In this document: one piece after another, positions 15,699 to 22,525 of the stretch
How positions within the stretch are numbered: position 1 is the stretch's first letter
How the letters are laid out: each line of letters starts with the position of its first letter
DNA from: Verrucomicrobia bacterium UBA3750
Lineage (GTDB): Bacteria; Verrucomicrobiota; Kiritimatiellia; RFP12; UBA1067
Assembly (NCBI GenBank): GCA_002371755.1
Contig: DFGM01000123.1
Span: 14,088-41,411, forward strand
Reading direction: 5' to 3'
DNA: 27,324 bases
Translations under genes and position numbers: made by a program
Notes under the pieces: generated by a model
What the model was told of the DNA's origin: nothing
Database searches by the model: none
Seen by the model: only the letters and a program-made list of their open reading frames with translations

Positions 15699-16334
15699 TC
15701 ATTGTTTCCTGGCATCGTCCGTATCGGACTTCATGCCGGCTCTCAGCCTGCCGAACGCCGCGTCGAAAGCTTCCGCGAACGCGCGGGCGAATGCAGCGGA
15801 AAAGTCGCCTCCCGTCGCAATTTCGCGTCCCTCTCCCTTGCCGACAGAAAGGACGCGCCGCGAATCGAGCATTGCAAGCGTGAGCGCAACGAACGCTTCA
15901 CACTTCCCTTCCTGTCTGCAATCGAGAGCGAGAGCGGTGACGGTTGTCTCACGCGTCCAATCTGCGCGGGCGGCGGAGTTGCCGGGATATGCCGCACCCA
16001 CATAGGGCGAAAGAGCATCTTCGACAGCACCTCTGAGCATGTGCACGGGGGAAGAAGCGAATGCGTTGTAGGCATCGAATGCAATCGAGCCGTCTTTGCG
16101 CAATACTGCAATGCGGGCGACATCGTATGGCGGCCTCACCGTAACGGTGGAGACCTTCACGCTCTGGGGAAGTTGTTCACCATGATGCAGCATTCCTTGC
16201 GCCCTCGCCAGCTCGAGCGTCCAATTCGCAGGGGTCTTCGGAGCCGGTCCCAAGCATCCTGCAAGCGCCATCGCAGCACCTAATGCCGCTAAAACACGTC
16301 CTAACCTTGGATTTCGCATCGTTTCGTGCCGCAT
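15699..16334 (-). CDS. ABC-type transport auxiliary lipoprotein (PqiC-like)
   Basis: A 211-residue lipoprotein, or 206 residues if it starts at 16319. The signal peptide ends in the lipobox LAGC (Cys27 or Cys22). The mature part has the VSTVTVRPPYDVARIAVLRKDGSI...AFASSPVHMLRGAVEDAL pattern of the ABC_trans_aux (PqiC/LetB-associated) family, outer-membrane lipoproteins that work with MCE transporters. It is the first gene of the lipid-transport block, and its start lies 4-19 bases after the last translocon-cluster gene with no terminator between. It may replace the MlaA/MlaC partners, which are absent here. Confidence 0.8.
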   Translation of the reverse strand: MRHETMRNPRLGRVLAALGAAMALAGCLGPAPKTPANWTLELARAQGMLHHGEQLPQSVKVSTVTVRPPYDVARIAVLRKDGSIAFDAYNAFASSPVHMLRGAVEDALSPYVGAAYPGNSAARADWTRETTVTALALDCRQEGKCEAFVALTLAMLDSRRVLSVGKGEGREIATGGDFSAAFARAFAEAFDAAFGRLRAGMKSDTDDARKQ

Positions 16335-16338
16335 CGCA

Positions 16339-16914
16339 TTACATGTTGCTTATCGTGTTGCTTCTGGTGTCGCTTACCGCACTCATCAGATTGGTGGCGG
16401 TGGAGTACGATTCGTCTCGCCTGTCCACAAGTGATTGGAGACGCGTCATATCCGTCTGAGCGGCGTTGTTGCGCTCGTCTATCATCGACTTGAGCGCCGA
16501 AACCATGCCGTCGCCCTGCGACTTCGACCAAGATGTGTTATACCAGCCAAGATCGGTCGGGAAGGTATCTTTTGTGCCGCCCTGCTTTCTGTATGCCTTC
16601 CAGCAGAGCCACTTCTCTTCATCGGTGATGCCGCTGATTGTAGCAGTGTCGGAACCTTTGGAGTCGCTAGAGAACTTCGCCTGGAAGGCGGAGAACTTGG
16701 AAAGAAGCGAGCCCAAAACCTCAAGTTCCTTGTTGCGGGTCTTGATGCGGGTAGTGAGAGGAGCAACTTCCTTCTCCACTGCCATTGCGCGGTTCTCGGA
16801 AATCTTCACCATCAAATCCTGGAAGTCCACCTTGTCGTCACCCATGGTGTAGTCGCCGAACTGCACACCCCAGGATTGGGAAAGATCTATCGTGTTTGTG
16901 GTTATCGATGCCAT
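16339..16914 (-). CDS. Putative type III secretion tip/filament-like protein, copy 2
   Basis: A 191-residue protein, mainly helical, with no signal peptide. One long helix is expected at about 30-80 and a second at about 135-190, separated by a Trp-rich middle part (101-130). This helix-small domain-helix plan resembles the hydrophilic tip/filament class SctA (EspA, SseB, IpaD). The C-terminal GDGMVSALKSMID...LQSLVDRRDESYSTATNLM also fits that class by pattern. It is paralogous to the gene just upstream: both share ELG/EVLGxxLSxxSA in the first helix and RDxxYSTA near the end (166-173 here). AAAGGAG lies about 9 bases before the ATG. The tip assignment is an inference; a secreted effector is also possible. 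Confidence 0.55.
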   Translation of the reverse strand: MASITTNTIDLSQSWGVQFGDYTMGDDKVDFQDLMVKISENRAMAVEKEVAPLTTRIKTRNKELEVLGSLLSKFSAFQAKFSSDSKGSDTATISGITDEEKWLCWKAYRKQGGTKDTFPTDLGWYNTSWSKSQGDGMVSALKSMIDERNNAAQTDMTRLQSLVDRRDESYSTATNLMSAVSDTRSNTISNM

Positions 16915-16952
16915 GGCGATATCTCCTTTGCGAAATGTTGTGTATCGTGCTT

Positions 16953-17546
16953 TTACGAGATGTTGTGAATCGTGCTCTTCGCCGCGTTGTCCGACTTACT
17001 CACGAGGCGTGCGGCCGTGGAATAGGCGCTGTCCCGCTTCGACAGATAGGAGTTGAGCGATACGAGATCCTGCTGAAGGTTGTTATCCTCCTTGTCCATC
17101 TCGTACTGGACGGCGGATTGGTTTTTCTGCGCATAGCGGCGCTGCAAGGCGCCTGCGTAGTAGTTGAATGGTGTCGGTAGATAAGTGGTCGATATGTTGT
17201 GCGAGATTCCATACTTGTTGAGTATGGTCGCAGCCCTGTAGAGGCCTTGATTCCAGCCGGTGGAATCGTCGTTGGAAATCTTGCTTCCGGTGGGAAGGTT
17301 TGCTATCGCGGCTGAAATGCAAGAAAGCGCCTCGCCAAGTTCAGAAACTTTCGTCTGGCGCTGGCGCACCACTTCCACATAGCCGCCCGCGGCTTTCTCG
17401 ATTGATACCGAATGCTTGAAAGCCGCCGCTGTCAAAGCGGCGGTAAAGTCCCGGCCTAAGACGCCGTCCACGGAGTATTGCACTTGCTGCACTCCGTAGA
17501 CGGCCGCGCCGGGTATTTCGTCTTGGATAATCAGGTGGCTAGCCAT
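16953..17546 (-). CDS. Putative type III secretion tip/filament-like protein, copy 1
   Basis: A 197-residue soluble protein without a signal peptide. It has a first helix (about 35-85, containing VRQRQTKVSELGEALSCIS), a middle part with an aromatic cluster (123-130) and a last helix (about 140-195) with LNSYLSKRDSAYSTAARLV. RDSAYSTA (171-178) and the ends TIHNI/TISNM pair it with the next gene downstream, so the two arose by duplication. The position after sctB and the helical-hairpin plan suggest a secreted tip, filament or effector protein. No family is assigned with certainty. AAAGGGAGGG precedes the ATG closely. Confidence 0.55.
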   Translation of the reverse strand: MASHLIIQDEIPGAAVYGVQQVQYSVDGVLGRDFTAALTAAAFKHSVSIEKAAGGYVEVVRQRQTKVSELGEALSCISAAIANLPTGSKISNDDSTGWNQGLYRAATILNKYGISHNISTTYLPTPFNYYAGALQRRYAQKNQSAVQYEMDKEDNNLQQDLVSLNSYLSKRDSAYSTAARLVSKSDNAAKSTIHNIS

Positions 17547-17574
17547 TTACCCTCCCTTTATTCTACCTTGCTTC

Positions 17575-19365
17575 TCAAGCCTGGATAGCGTCGCGCATGG
17601 ACTGCGTTTCGGCCTGAGTCACCGCCTGCATGAGCTGAACGACGGAGTCGATGAGCTTCTGATCCTGTTCGAAGAGGTCTTTCGTCTCTTCGAGAAGCTC
17701 CTGCTGACGCTGATGTTCGGCGCCGAGAGCCGTCGCCTCTGCCTGCTTCATCGCGGTATAGTTCTGGATGGCGCCGCTGGCGGTGTTGAAAATGGCCTGC
17801 GTCATGTTGTTCAATCCCACGAGTACGCCCATGCGATGATCGAGGCTCTTGTAGTCTGCGCGGTTCATCACATTGTGCGAGGCTGTCTCGGACTCGACGC
17901 GAGCGGCCCTGACGAGATCCTTCTGTTCGGAAGGTGTGAGCACGTCGTCGGCGGCAAGCAGTTTTGCTTCGTAGGCGCGGGCCATCTGCATCTCTGCCTT
18001 TGCGGTCTTGACGTCATTGTCGAGAGCAGCAATATCCGCATCCTTGGGGGGATTGGCGCGACGCTCGACCGCGGTCTTGTATTTCTCGCCATACTGGTCG
18101 CCCACATCCTGAATGGTCTTGGCGTAGTCGGCCTTGGCCTTGTCGAAGTTGACCTGCGCCTTCGCCTCGGCCTGGTTGGCGAGATCCACCGCGTTTTGCT
18201 TGGTGTTCACGTCCGCCCGGGCGGTGGCAAGGTCTTTCTCGGCATTGGCGAGCGCGGTCTCGTAAGGCTTGAGAGCCTCGACCTTCGCGTTGTCCAGAGC
18301 GGCCTTCGCCTCAGCGACTTTCATCTCGAAAGGTGCGAGAGCATCCTTGTCTTGATTGCCGAAGAGGCGCACCTGGTTGTCGCGCTCGGCAACGGCGTCG
18401 TTATAGGCCTTGGTGAGGTCTTCCGGCGCATTGTAGTTGTTCTTCGCCGTATCGAGATTCGCCTGGGCGGTGTCTTTCGCGGTGGTTTTTGTGGCGAGAG
18501 TCTGCTCGGCGGTGGCAAGTTCCGCATTCTTCGTTTCAACATTGCTCTTCGCGGTGGCGAGCTCGGTTCTGGCGTTGTCGAAGTTGGTGGCGAGATTCCC
18601 CGCCTGATCGTCTACGAGTTGGTTGGAGAAGTCCGACTTCACCCTGTCGGCGACTTCCGCCCCGACAGACACCTGCACACGATCAAGAGCGGTTTCGGCA
18701 TGCGCCACAGTGTCCGTGTTCTGCATCGCCTGGAGCTTGTTGGCGCCCGCCTCGAGACCGGCATTGCTGGAGATGTTCCGCTGCTGATTGAACGTCTTCG
18801 TCTGCGCCGCCATGATCGCCAAGGAAGAGACTACGGAGACGGCACCGCAAATGACGCCCAGCAGAAGCCCGTTCCAGGCGGCCGCGCGCTGCTGGTCGGC
18901 CTGATCCTGTATCGCCTTCTGCACCATCTCGTTCTGCGACTTGCGGATTTCGCGCGTCGCATCACGCTGCTTCTGCGCCACTTCCACGAGAAGCGTCATA
19001 AGCGCGTAGATATCGAACATCACACTGCCCTTGGAAGAGGAGCTTACCTTGCCGAGCGCCTCGCTGGTCGCGTTGAGCGCCTTGACAAGTTCGTCCTTGA
19101 GCGTCTCAATTTCCGCTTCATTCATGCTGAAGATGTTTTCCTTGAGCTTGGCGACGAGCGTATCAATCTTCGCCGCGTCGACGTTCTCGGGGGCTTCAAG
19201 CGTTGGCACTTCGATGTTGAGCACCTTTTCGGCGCCGTCATCGCCTTTCACGGTGATCGTGAGCGATTCCTTGCCTTCGGCGTTGGTGGTGGACTGCACA
19301 TCGCCCACGCCGGAGAGAAGCGCCGCCCAGTTGACGTTGCCGTTTGCGTTTACAGAAATTGACAT
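17575..19365 (-). CDS. sctB: Type III secretion minor translocator (YopD/IpaC/EspB-like SctB) with coiled-coil insertion
   Basis: A 596-residue protein, about twice the usual size of SctB. The N-terminal ~110 residues are soluble. Residues 117-160 (FDIYALMTLLVEVAQKQRDATREIRKSQ...) are the helix that precedes the single membrane segment (163-187), as in EspB, IpaC and YopD. An Ala/Lys/Glu-rich coiled coil (about 255-310 and 345-465) is inserted, then a C-terminal helical part (515-596; TQAIFNTASGAIQNYTAMKQAEA) like the C terminus of the family. In known systems SctB and SctE form the pore in the target membrane. The gene follows sctE by 35 bases and has the same AAAGGAACA ribosome site as its neighbours. 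Whether the coiled coil was inserted or the ends are the only homologous part is not settled. Confidence 0.75.
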   Translation of the reverse strand: MSISVNANGNVNWAALLSGVGDVQSTTNAEGKESLTITVKGDDGAEKVLNIEVPTLEAPENVDAAKIDTLVAKLKENIFSMNEAEIETLKDELVKALNATSEALGKVSSSSKGSVMFDIYALMTLLVEVAQKQRDATREIRKSQNEMVQKAIQDQADQQRAAAWNGLLLGVICGAVSVVSSLAIMAAQTKTFNQQRNISSNAGLEAGANKLQAMQNTDTVAHAETALDRVQVSVGAEVADRVKSDFSNQLVDDQAGNLATNFDNARTELATAKSNVETKNAELATAEQTLATKTTAKDTAQANLDTAKNNYNAPEDLTKAYNDAVAERDNQVRLFGNQDKDALAPFEMKVAEAKAALDNAKVEALKPYETALANAEKDLATARADVNTKQNAVDLANQAEAKAQVNFDKAKADYAKTIQDVGDQYGEKYKTAVERRANPPKDADIAALDNDVKTAKAEMQMARAYEAKLLAADDVLTPSEQKDLVRAARVESETASHNVMNRADYKSLDHRMGVLVGLNNMTQAIFNTASGAIQNYTAMKQAEATALGAEHQRQQELLEETKDLFEQDQKLIDSVVQLMQAVTQAETQSMRDAIQA

Positions 19366-19400
19366 TGGCTTGTTCCTTTCATCCGACCGAAGCCAGGCCC

Positions 19401-20489
19401 TCAGGCCATGGCTCCGATGTTCTGGCTGATTTCAGTGGAAGTATCCGTTGCCGAATTGATGAGTTCGGCAATCTTGCCGACGGCGTTCTGGATCATCGAC
19501 AGAATCTGCTGGAGTTCTTCTTCGCTCTCCTCGAGACGCTGCTGGAGCATCTGCATGAACTTCTCGAGTTCCGTGACGTCCGCCTGCGCGTTCTGGCTCG
19601 TGTAGTTGAAGTAGGTGGAAACGCCGCCCGCCGCAAGGCTACCCGTGCCGACGACCGTGCTAGCGATTGTCGTGATGCTCTGCACCATCTTGGCGGTTTC
19701 GGAAATCGTCTTGACGGCTTGGGTGGCGGCATTCGCCGCCGCAGTGGCCGCAGTGGCTATCGCGCCTATGCCGCACGCGAGGGAGAGGCCCAGCATCGTG
19801 AGATTGACGATGAGAGAAGCCTTGAACTTGGCGTCGTTCTTCGAGTCTCCGTTCTTTTCCAGGCTTTCCGCCAGTTTGTTTATCAACTTGTCGGTGAGCC
19901 CCGTTTCGTTGCCGACGAGAGAAGCGACGGCGAGTGCTGCGCCGGCGATTGCGAAGGCCGCCGCGGCGCCGCCCGTCACCACAGTCACCACAATCGCCGT
20001 GATTACCGCGATAATCGCGCCGAGCCATCCGAAGAGGCGGCTTGCCTTGCGAGCCTTCTCGGCCTTGTCCACCTGCTTGATGTTCTCGTCGATCTTCTTC
20101 ATGCGGTCTTTCTGCTCGGTGTCGAGAGAATCCTTCTGCGCCTTGATGCGATCCTTGGCCATCGCGGCCTGGCGCTCTTCGTTGTCGAGCTGCAGGAAGG
20201 CGATGAGCTTTTCGAGGTTGGCTTCCACGGCCTTCGCATCGTCCGGGTTGTCGAGAACAGGGGTGGACGTGGCGCCGGAAGTCTTCTTTTCCGCCGCGCC
20301 GTCCACGCCCGTGGAGTCGCCGCGCGTCACCTTGACATTGGTGCCGGCGAGAATCTCGAGGGTCTTGGAGACGATTTCCTTCACTTTCGTGGAATCGGCG
20401 CCATTGACGGTCGCGCCCTTCGCATCCGCGCCTTGCAGGCCGGAGAGCATCGTCTGGGCGATGTTCGTTTCAAGATTGATTGCGCTCAT
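19401..20489 (-). CDS. sctE: Type III secretion major translocator (YopB/IpaB/EspD-like SctE)
   Basis: A 362-residue protein. The hydrophilic N terminus (1-85) is followed by a coiled coil (about 88-148), then the KASRLFGWLGAIIAVITAI stretch opening a long hydrophobic hairpin region (152-193) with the Gly/Ala-rich TGGAAAAF motif. A second hydrophobic segment follows (224-255), and then a C-terminal coiled coil (303-345). This two-segment layout and the motif order are the hallmark of YopB, IpaB, SipB and EspD, which with SctB form the translocation pore in host membrane. The ATG at 20489 has AAAGGAAC upstream. A longer frame to 20564 would lack a ribosome site. The 114-base gap to the chaperone gene is the widest in this cluster. 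Confidence 0.85.
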   Translation of the reverse strand: MSAINLETNIAQTMLSGLQGADAKGATVNGADSTKVKEIVSKTLEILAGTNVKVTRGDSTGVDGAAEKKTSGATSTPVLDNPDDAKAVEANLEKLIAFLQLDNEERQAAMAKDRIKAQKDSLDTEQKDRMKKIDENIKQVDKAEKARKASRLFGWLGAIIAVITAIVVTVVTGGAAAAFAIAGAALAVASLVGNETGLTDKLINKLAESLEKNGDSKNDAKFKASLIVNLTMLGLSLACGIGAIATAATAAANAATQAVKTISETAKMVQSITTIASTVVGTGSLAAGGVSTYFNYTSQNAQADVTELEKFMQMLQQRLEESEEELQQILSMIQNAVGKIAELINSATDTSTEISQNIGAMA

Positions 20490-20603
20490 TTCTTTGGTTC
20501 CTTTCTCTTTGCCGGAGTTTCCCGTGCTTCGTTTTACGCCCTGTTTACACTCCTCGGCGCACAAGGTTACAAGGGAAACACATTTTTTCCGAGCAGGGAT
20601 GTT

Positions 20604-21110
20604 TTACTTCGCCTCGTCTTCCTTGGCGAGCTCGACGAACGCCTCTTCGCCGATACGCTTCCGCAGTTCCGCCGCCTTGGCACGGTATTCGCGGCCGATA
20701 TCGGTATTCGCGGGGCAGTATTCGTTCAGTGCTTCAAGGCAGCTCGCGGCATTGCGCTTGTCGCCCAGCGCAAGGAAGCATTCCGCCGCGTGATATTGCG
20801 GCTTCGGATTCTCGAGTTCCAGGAACGAACAGTAGCCGTACGATGTCGTCGCGCCCTGGAAATCCTTCGCCAGCTGTTGCACGGCGCCAAGACCGAACCA
20901 GTACTTCGCGTTGAGATGGTCGAAAAGGACCAGGAAACGGAAAAGTTGCGAAGCCTCGTCCACCTTGCCGGTCTGGTAGTATCCGAAAGCAAGTGAATAT
21001 ACCGCTTCAAGTTCGGCATTGGATACGCCCTTGAGCTGCTTCAGCGTGGAGTTGGATTTCAAGAATTCCTCCGCTGCCGCGGCGACCTTCGCAGTATCGA
21101 TTTTAGCCAT
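20604..21110 (-). CDS. sycD: LcrH/SycD-type translocator chaperone
   Basis: A 168-residue all-helical protein, the same length as Yersinia LcrH. Its tandem TPR repeats (about 35-138) carry the class II chaperone consensus: VYSLAFGYYQTGKVDEASQLF, then LNAKYWFGLGAVQQLAKDF, SYGYCSFLELENPKPQYHAAECFLALGD (in parts) and RNAASCLEALNEY. Class II chaperones hold the two translocators in the cytoplasm before secretion and, in Yersinia and Shigella, also take part in regulation. It sits just before sctE and sctB, as in all known translocon operons. AAAGGAACA lies upstream of the ATG. This is the clearest type III marker in the window. Confidence 0.92.
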   Translation of the reverse strand: MAKIDTAKVAAAAEEFLKSNSTLKQLKGVSNAELEAVYSLAFGYYQTGKVDEASQLFRFLVLFDHLNAKYWFGLGAVQQLAKDFQGATTSYGYCSFLELENPKPQYHAAECFLALGDKRNAASCLEALNEYCPANTDIGREYRAKAAELRKRIGEEAFVELAKEDEAK

Positions 21111-21175
21111 TTTCTTTGTTCCTTTGCTGTTTGGGTTTATATTGGTTGATGAAACGGATTGGCCGGAGGAGCGCT

Positions 21176-21982
21176 TTACGCTTTGACGACCTGGCTTTGC
21201 TCTATCGTGCGCATGATTTCATCGTCGAGCGCCTTGAGCGCCTTGCTTATCGCCTTGGCGACATCGGTTTCCTCGGCCTTCTTTTCGACCTTTTCCTTCT
21301 CGGCGTTAGTCTCGTGCTTCTCGGAGACGTCTGTTTCTTCAACGGCGGCCTCCCTGATGGCGGCGGAAACCGCGCCCAGCGTGGAGGTGCCGATTTTGGC
21401 CGAAAGAGCCGCCACTTCCGATTCAAGCCCTGCGACCTTCGTCTGAGCCGAGGCGATGGCGTTCTCGAGAGTCTGGATTTTCGCGTCGACTTCCGCCTTC
21501 TGCTTTTTGAGTTCCTCAATCTGCTTGCGGTGATCTTCGCCGTTTTTCTTTTCGTTTTCGATGGCGTTCTCAAGCGCCTTTATCTTCGCCTCCAGCTCCG
21601 CGCTCAATGCTTCCTGCGCCGCCTTCTGCGTCTGGGTGTTCGCGATGTTGGCGTTTTCTGCATCGATTTGGCTATTCAGCTCTTCAAGTTTGAGGATATT
21701 CGCCTTTTCCTCCTCCGAGACGCGCTCGGCCATGGCGTCGAGAACGGTGGTGAGTATGGCAATACGGCGCTGCGCAATGGACTGGCGCGTATTCTTCGAC
21801 TCGTCCTTTATCTGCGCAACGAGTTTTTCAAGGTCGGTGTAGCCTCCGTTCGTGACGTTGAGGACCTTGCCCTCCACGCCTGCGGCTTTGGCGGCCTGTG
21901 GCGCGCCCGCATCGCCGGAAGAAACGGCGAGCTCCCGGGCGGCCGCGGTGGATACGCTTGAAATATTGATGTCTATAGCCAT
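21176..21982 (-). CDS. Coiled-coil protein in the translocon cluster; candidate secreted protein
   Basis: A 268-residue protein with a Ser/Ala-rich, probably disordered N terminus (1-45), a long coiled coil (about 50-200; LEELNSQIDAENANI, LEAKIKALENAIENEKKNG, QIEELKKQKAEVDAKI) and a charged C-terminal part. There is no signal peptide or membrane segment. It holds the place that lcrV holds in Yersinia (before the chaperone), but I see no direct LcrV sequence match. It may be a secreted substrate, a tip-associated protein or a regulator. AAAGGAACACACATC precedes the ATG. It lies 31 bases after the preceding gene. Confidence 0.6.
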   Translation of the reverse strand: MAIDINISSVSTAAARELAVSSGDAGAPQAAKAAGVEGKVLNVTNGGYTDLEKLVAQIKDESKNTRQSIAQRRIAILTTVLDAMAERVSEEEKANILKLEELNSQIDAENANIANTQTQKAAQEALSAELEAKIKALENAIENEKKNGEDHRKQIEELKKQKAEVDAKIQTLENAIASAQTKVAGLESEVAALSAKIGTSTLGAVSAAIREAAVEETDVSEKHETNAEKEKVEKKAEETDVAKAISKALKALDDEIMRTIEQSQVVKA

Positions 21983-22013
21983 GATGTGTGTTCCTTTCTG
22001 CCCTCAATACACA

Positions 22014-22382
22014 TTAGATTTGAAAAGGTTTCATCATCATGCCGAACTTTTTGTGGCGGTTTTCAAGATCGTCGGCAGAGTCGGCGCCGGTCTGATAGGG
22101 GGCGAATGGCGCGCGCGGCGGCTCGTAAGAGGTCTCCCAGCCCCCTTCCAGCTCGGGAAGCGGGTCGAGACCCCGGCGCTTTAGCTCTGCGTTCGCCGCC
22201 GCAATCTGCGCTTCGTCGAATTTCATGGCCAAAACCTGTTCGCGGGTAAGACCTTGCCTTTCAAGCATGCGATCCGTCTCCGCAATGCGGAGTTCCGCTT
22301 GCGCCACCAGGCTCTTCGAATCCTCAATCGTCTTGCGGATTCTTGCCAGATATTCCTTTATATCCTTGTCTTCGCCGGACAT
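22014..22382 (-). CDS. Small helical protein, first gene of the translocon operon
   Basis: A 122-residue protein with an N-terminal helical part (about 5-70; DIKEYLARIRKTIEDSK and LVAQAELRIAETDRML) and a Pro-rich, probably flexible C-terminal third ending in MMMKPFQI. I do not recognise a family. By position and size it could correspond to LcrG or SseA, small chaperones for the tip or filament protein, but there is no visible sequence match. The ATG at 22382 has a GGAGG eight bases upstream and lies about 67 bases after the predicted transcription start. A longer reading frame to 22484 overlaps the promoter and is not used. Confidence 0.6.
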   Translation of the reverse strand: MSGEDKDIKEYLARIRKTIEDSKSLVAQAELRIAETDRMLERQGLTREQVLAMKFDEAQIAAANAELKRRGLDPLPELEGGWETSYEPPRAPFAPYQTGADSADDLENRHKKFGMMMKPFQI

Positions 22383-22455
22383 TTTCCGCCCTCCACGCAT
22401 TGCACGGCACGAGGTACCCGCCTCTCCGCCTTGCGTCAGATTTTGTCTGGAATGA

Positions 22456-22484
22456 ATTATACCATATTTTGCGCCGTCCCGCAA
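22456..22484 (-). promoter_or_regulatory. Promoter of the translocon operon
   Basis: Minus strand TTGCGG (22479-22484), a 17-base spacer ending in TGG, and TATAAT (22456-22461). It is a near-consensus extended -10 promoter and mirrors the plus-strand promoter next to it. The 12-bp inverted repeat 22456-22467/22507-22518 contains both -10 boxes. Confidence 0.8.
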
Positions 22485-22489
22485 CCGCC

Positions 22490-22518
22490 TTGCGCGGGAG
22501 AACGGGATATGGTATAAT
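22490..22518 (+). promoter_or_regulatory. Promoter of the binding-protein/permease operon, predicted leaderless
   Basis: TTGCGC (22490-22495), a 17-base spacer ending in TGG, and TATAAT (22513-22518). The -10 box ends eight bases before the ATG at 22526, so the start site falls on or one base before the start codon. Confidence 0.8.
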
Positions 22519-22525
22519 ACGCGCC

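Noticed and set aside
17713..19362. Long open frame on the plus strand opposite sctB
   Set aside because: It is the mirror of a GC-rich, Ala-rich coiled-coil gene. It has no start context and its composition (Arg, Gly, Val, His rich) is that of an antisense frame.
20490..20603. Internal promoter or small gene in the 114-base gap before sctE
   Set aside because: No -10 box with the window's shared pattern and no open frame with a ribosome site is visible there.
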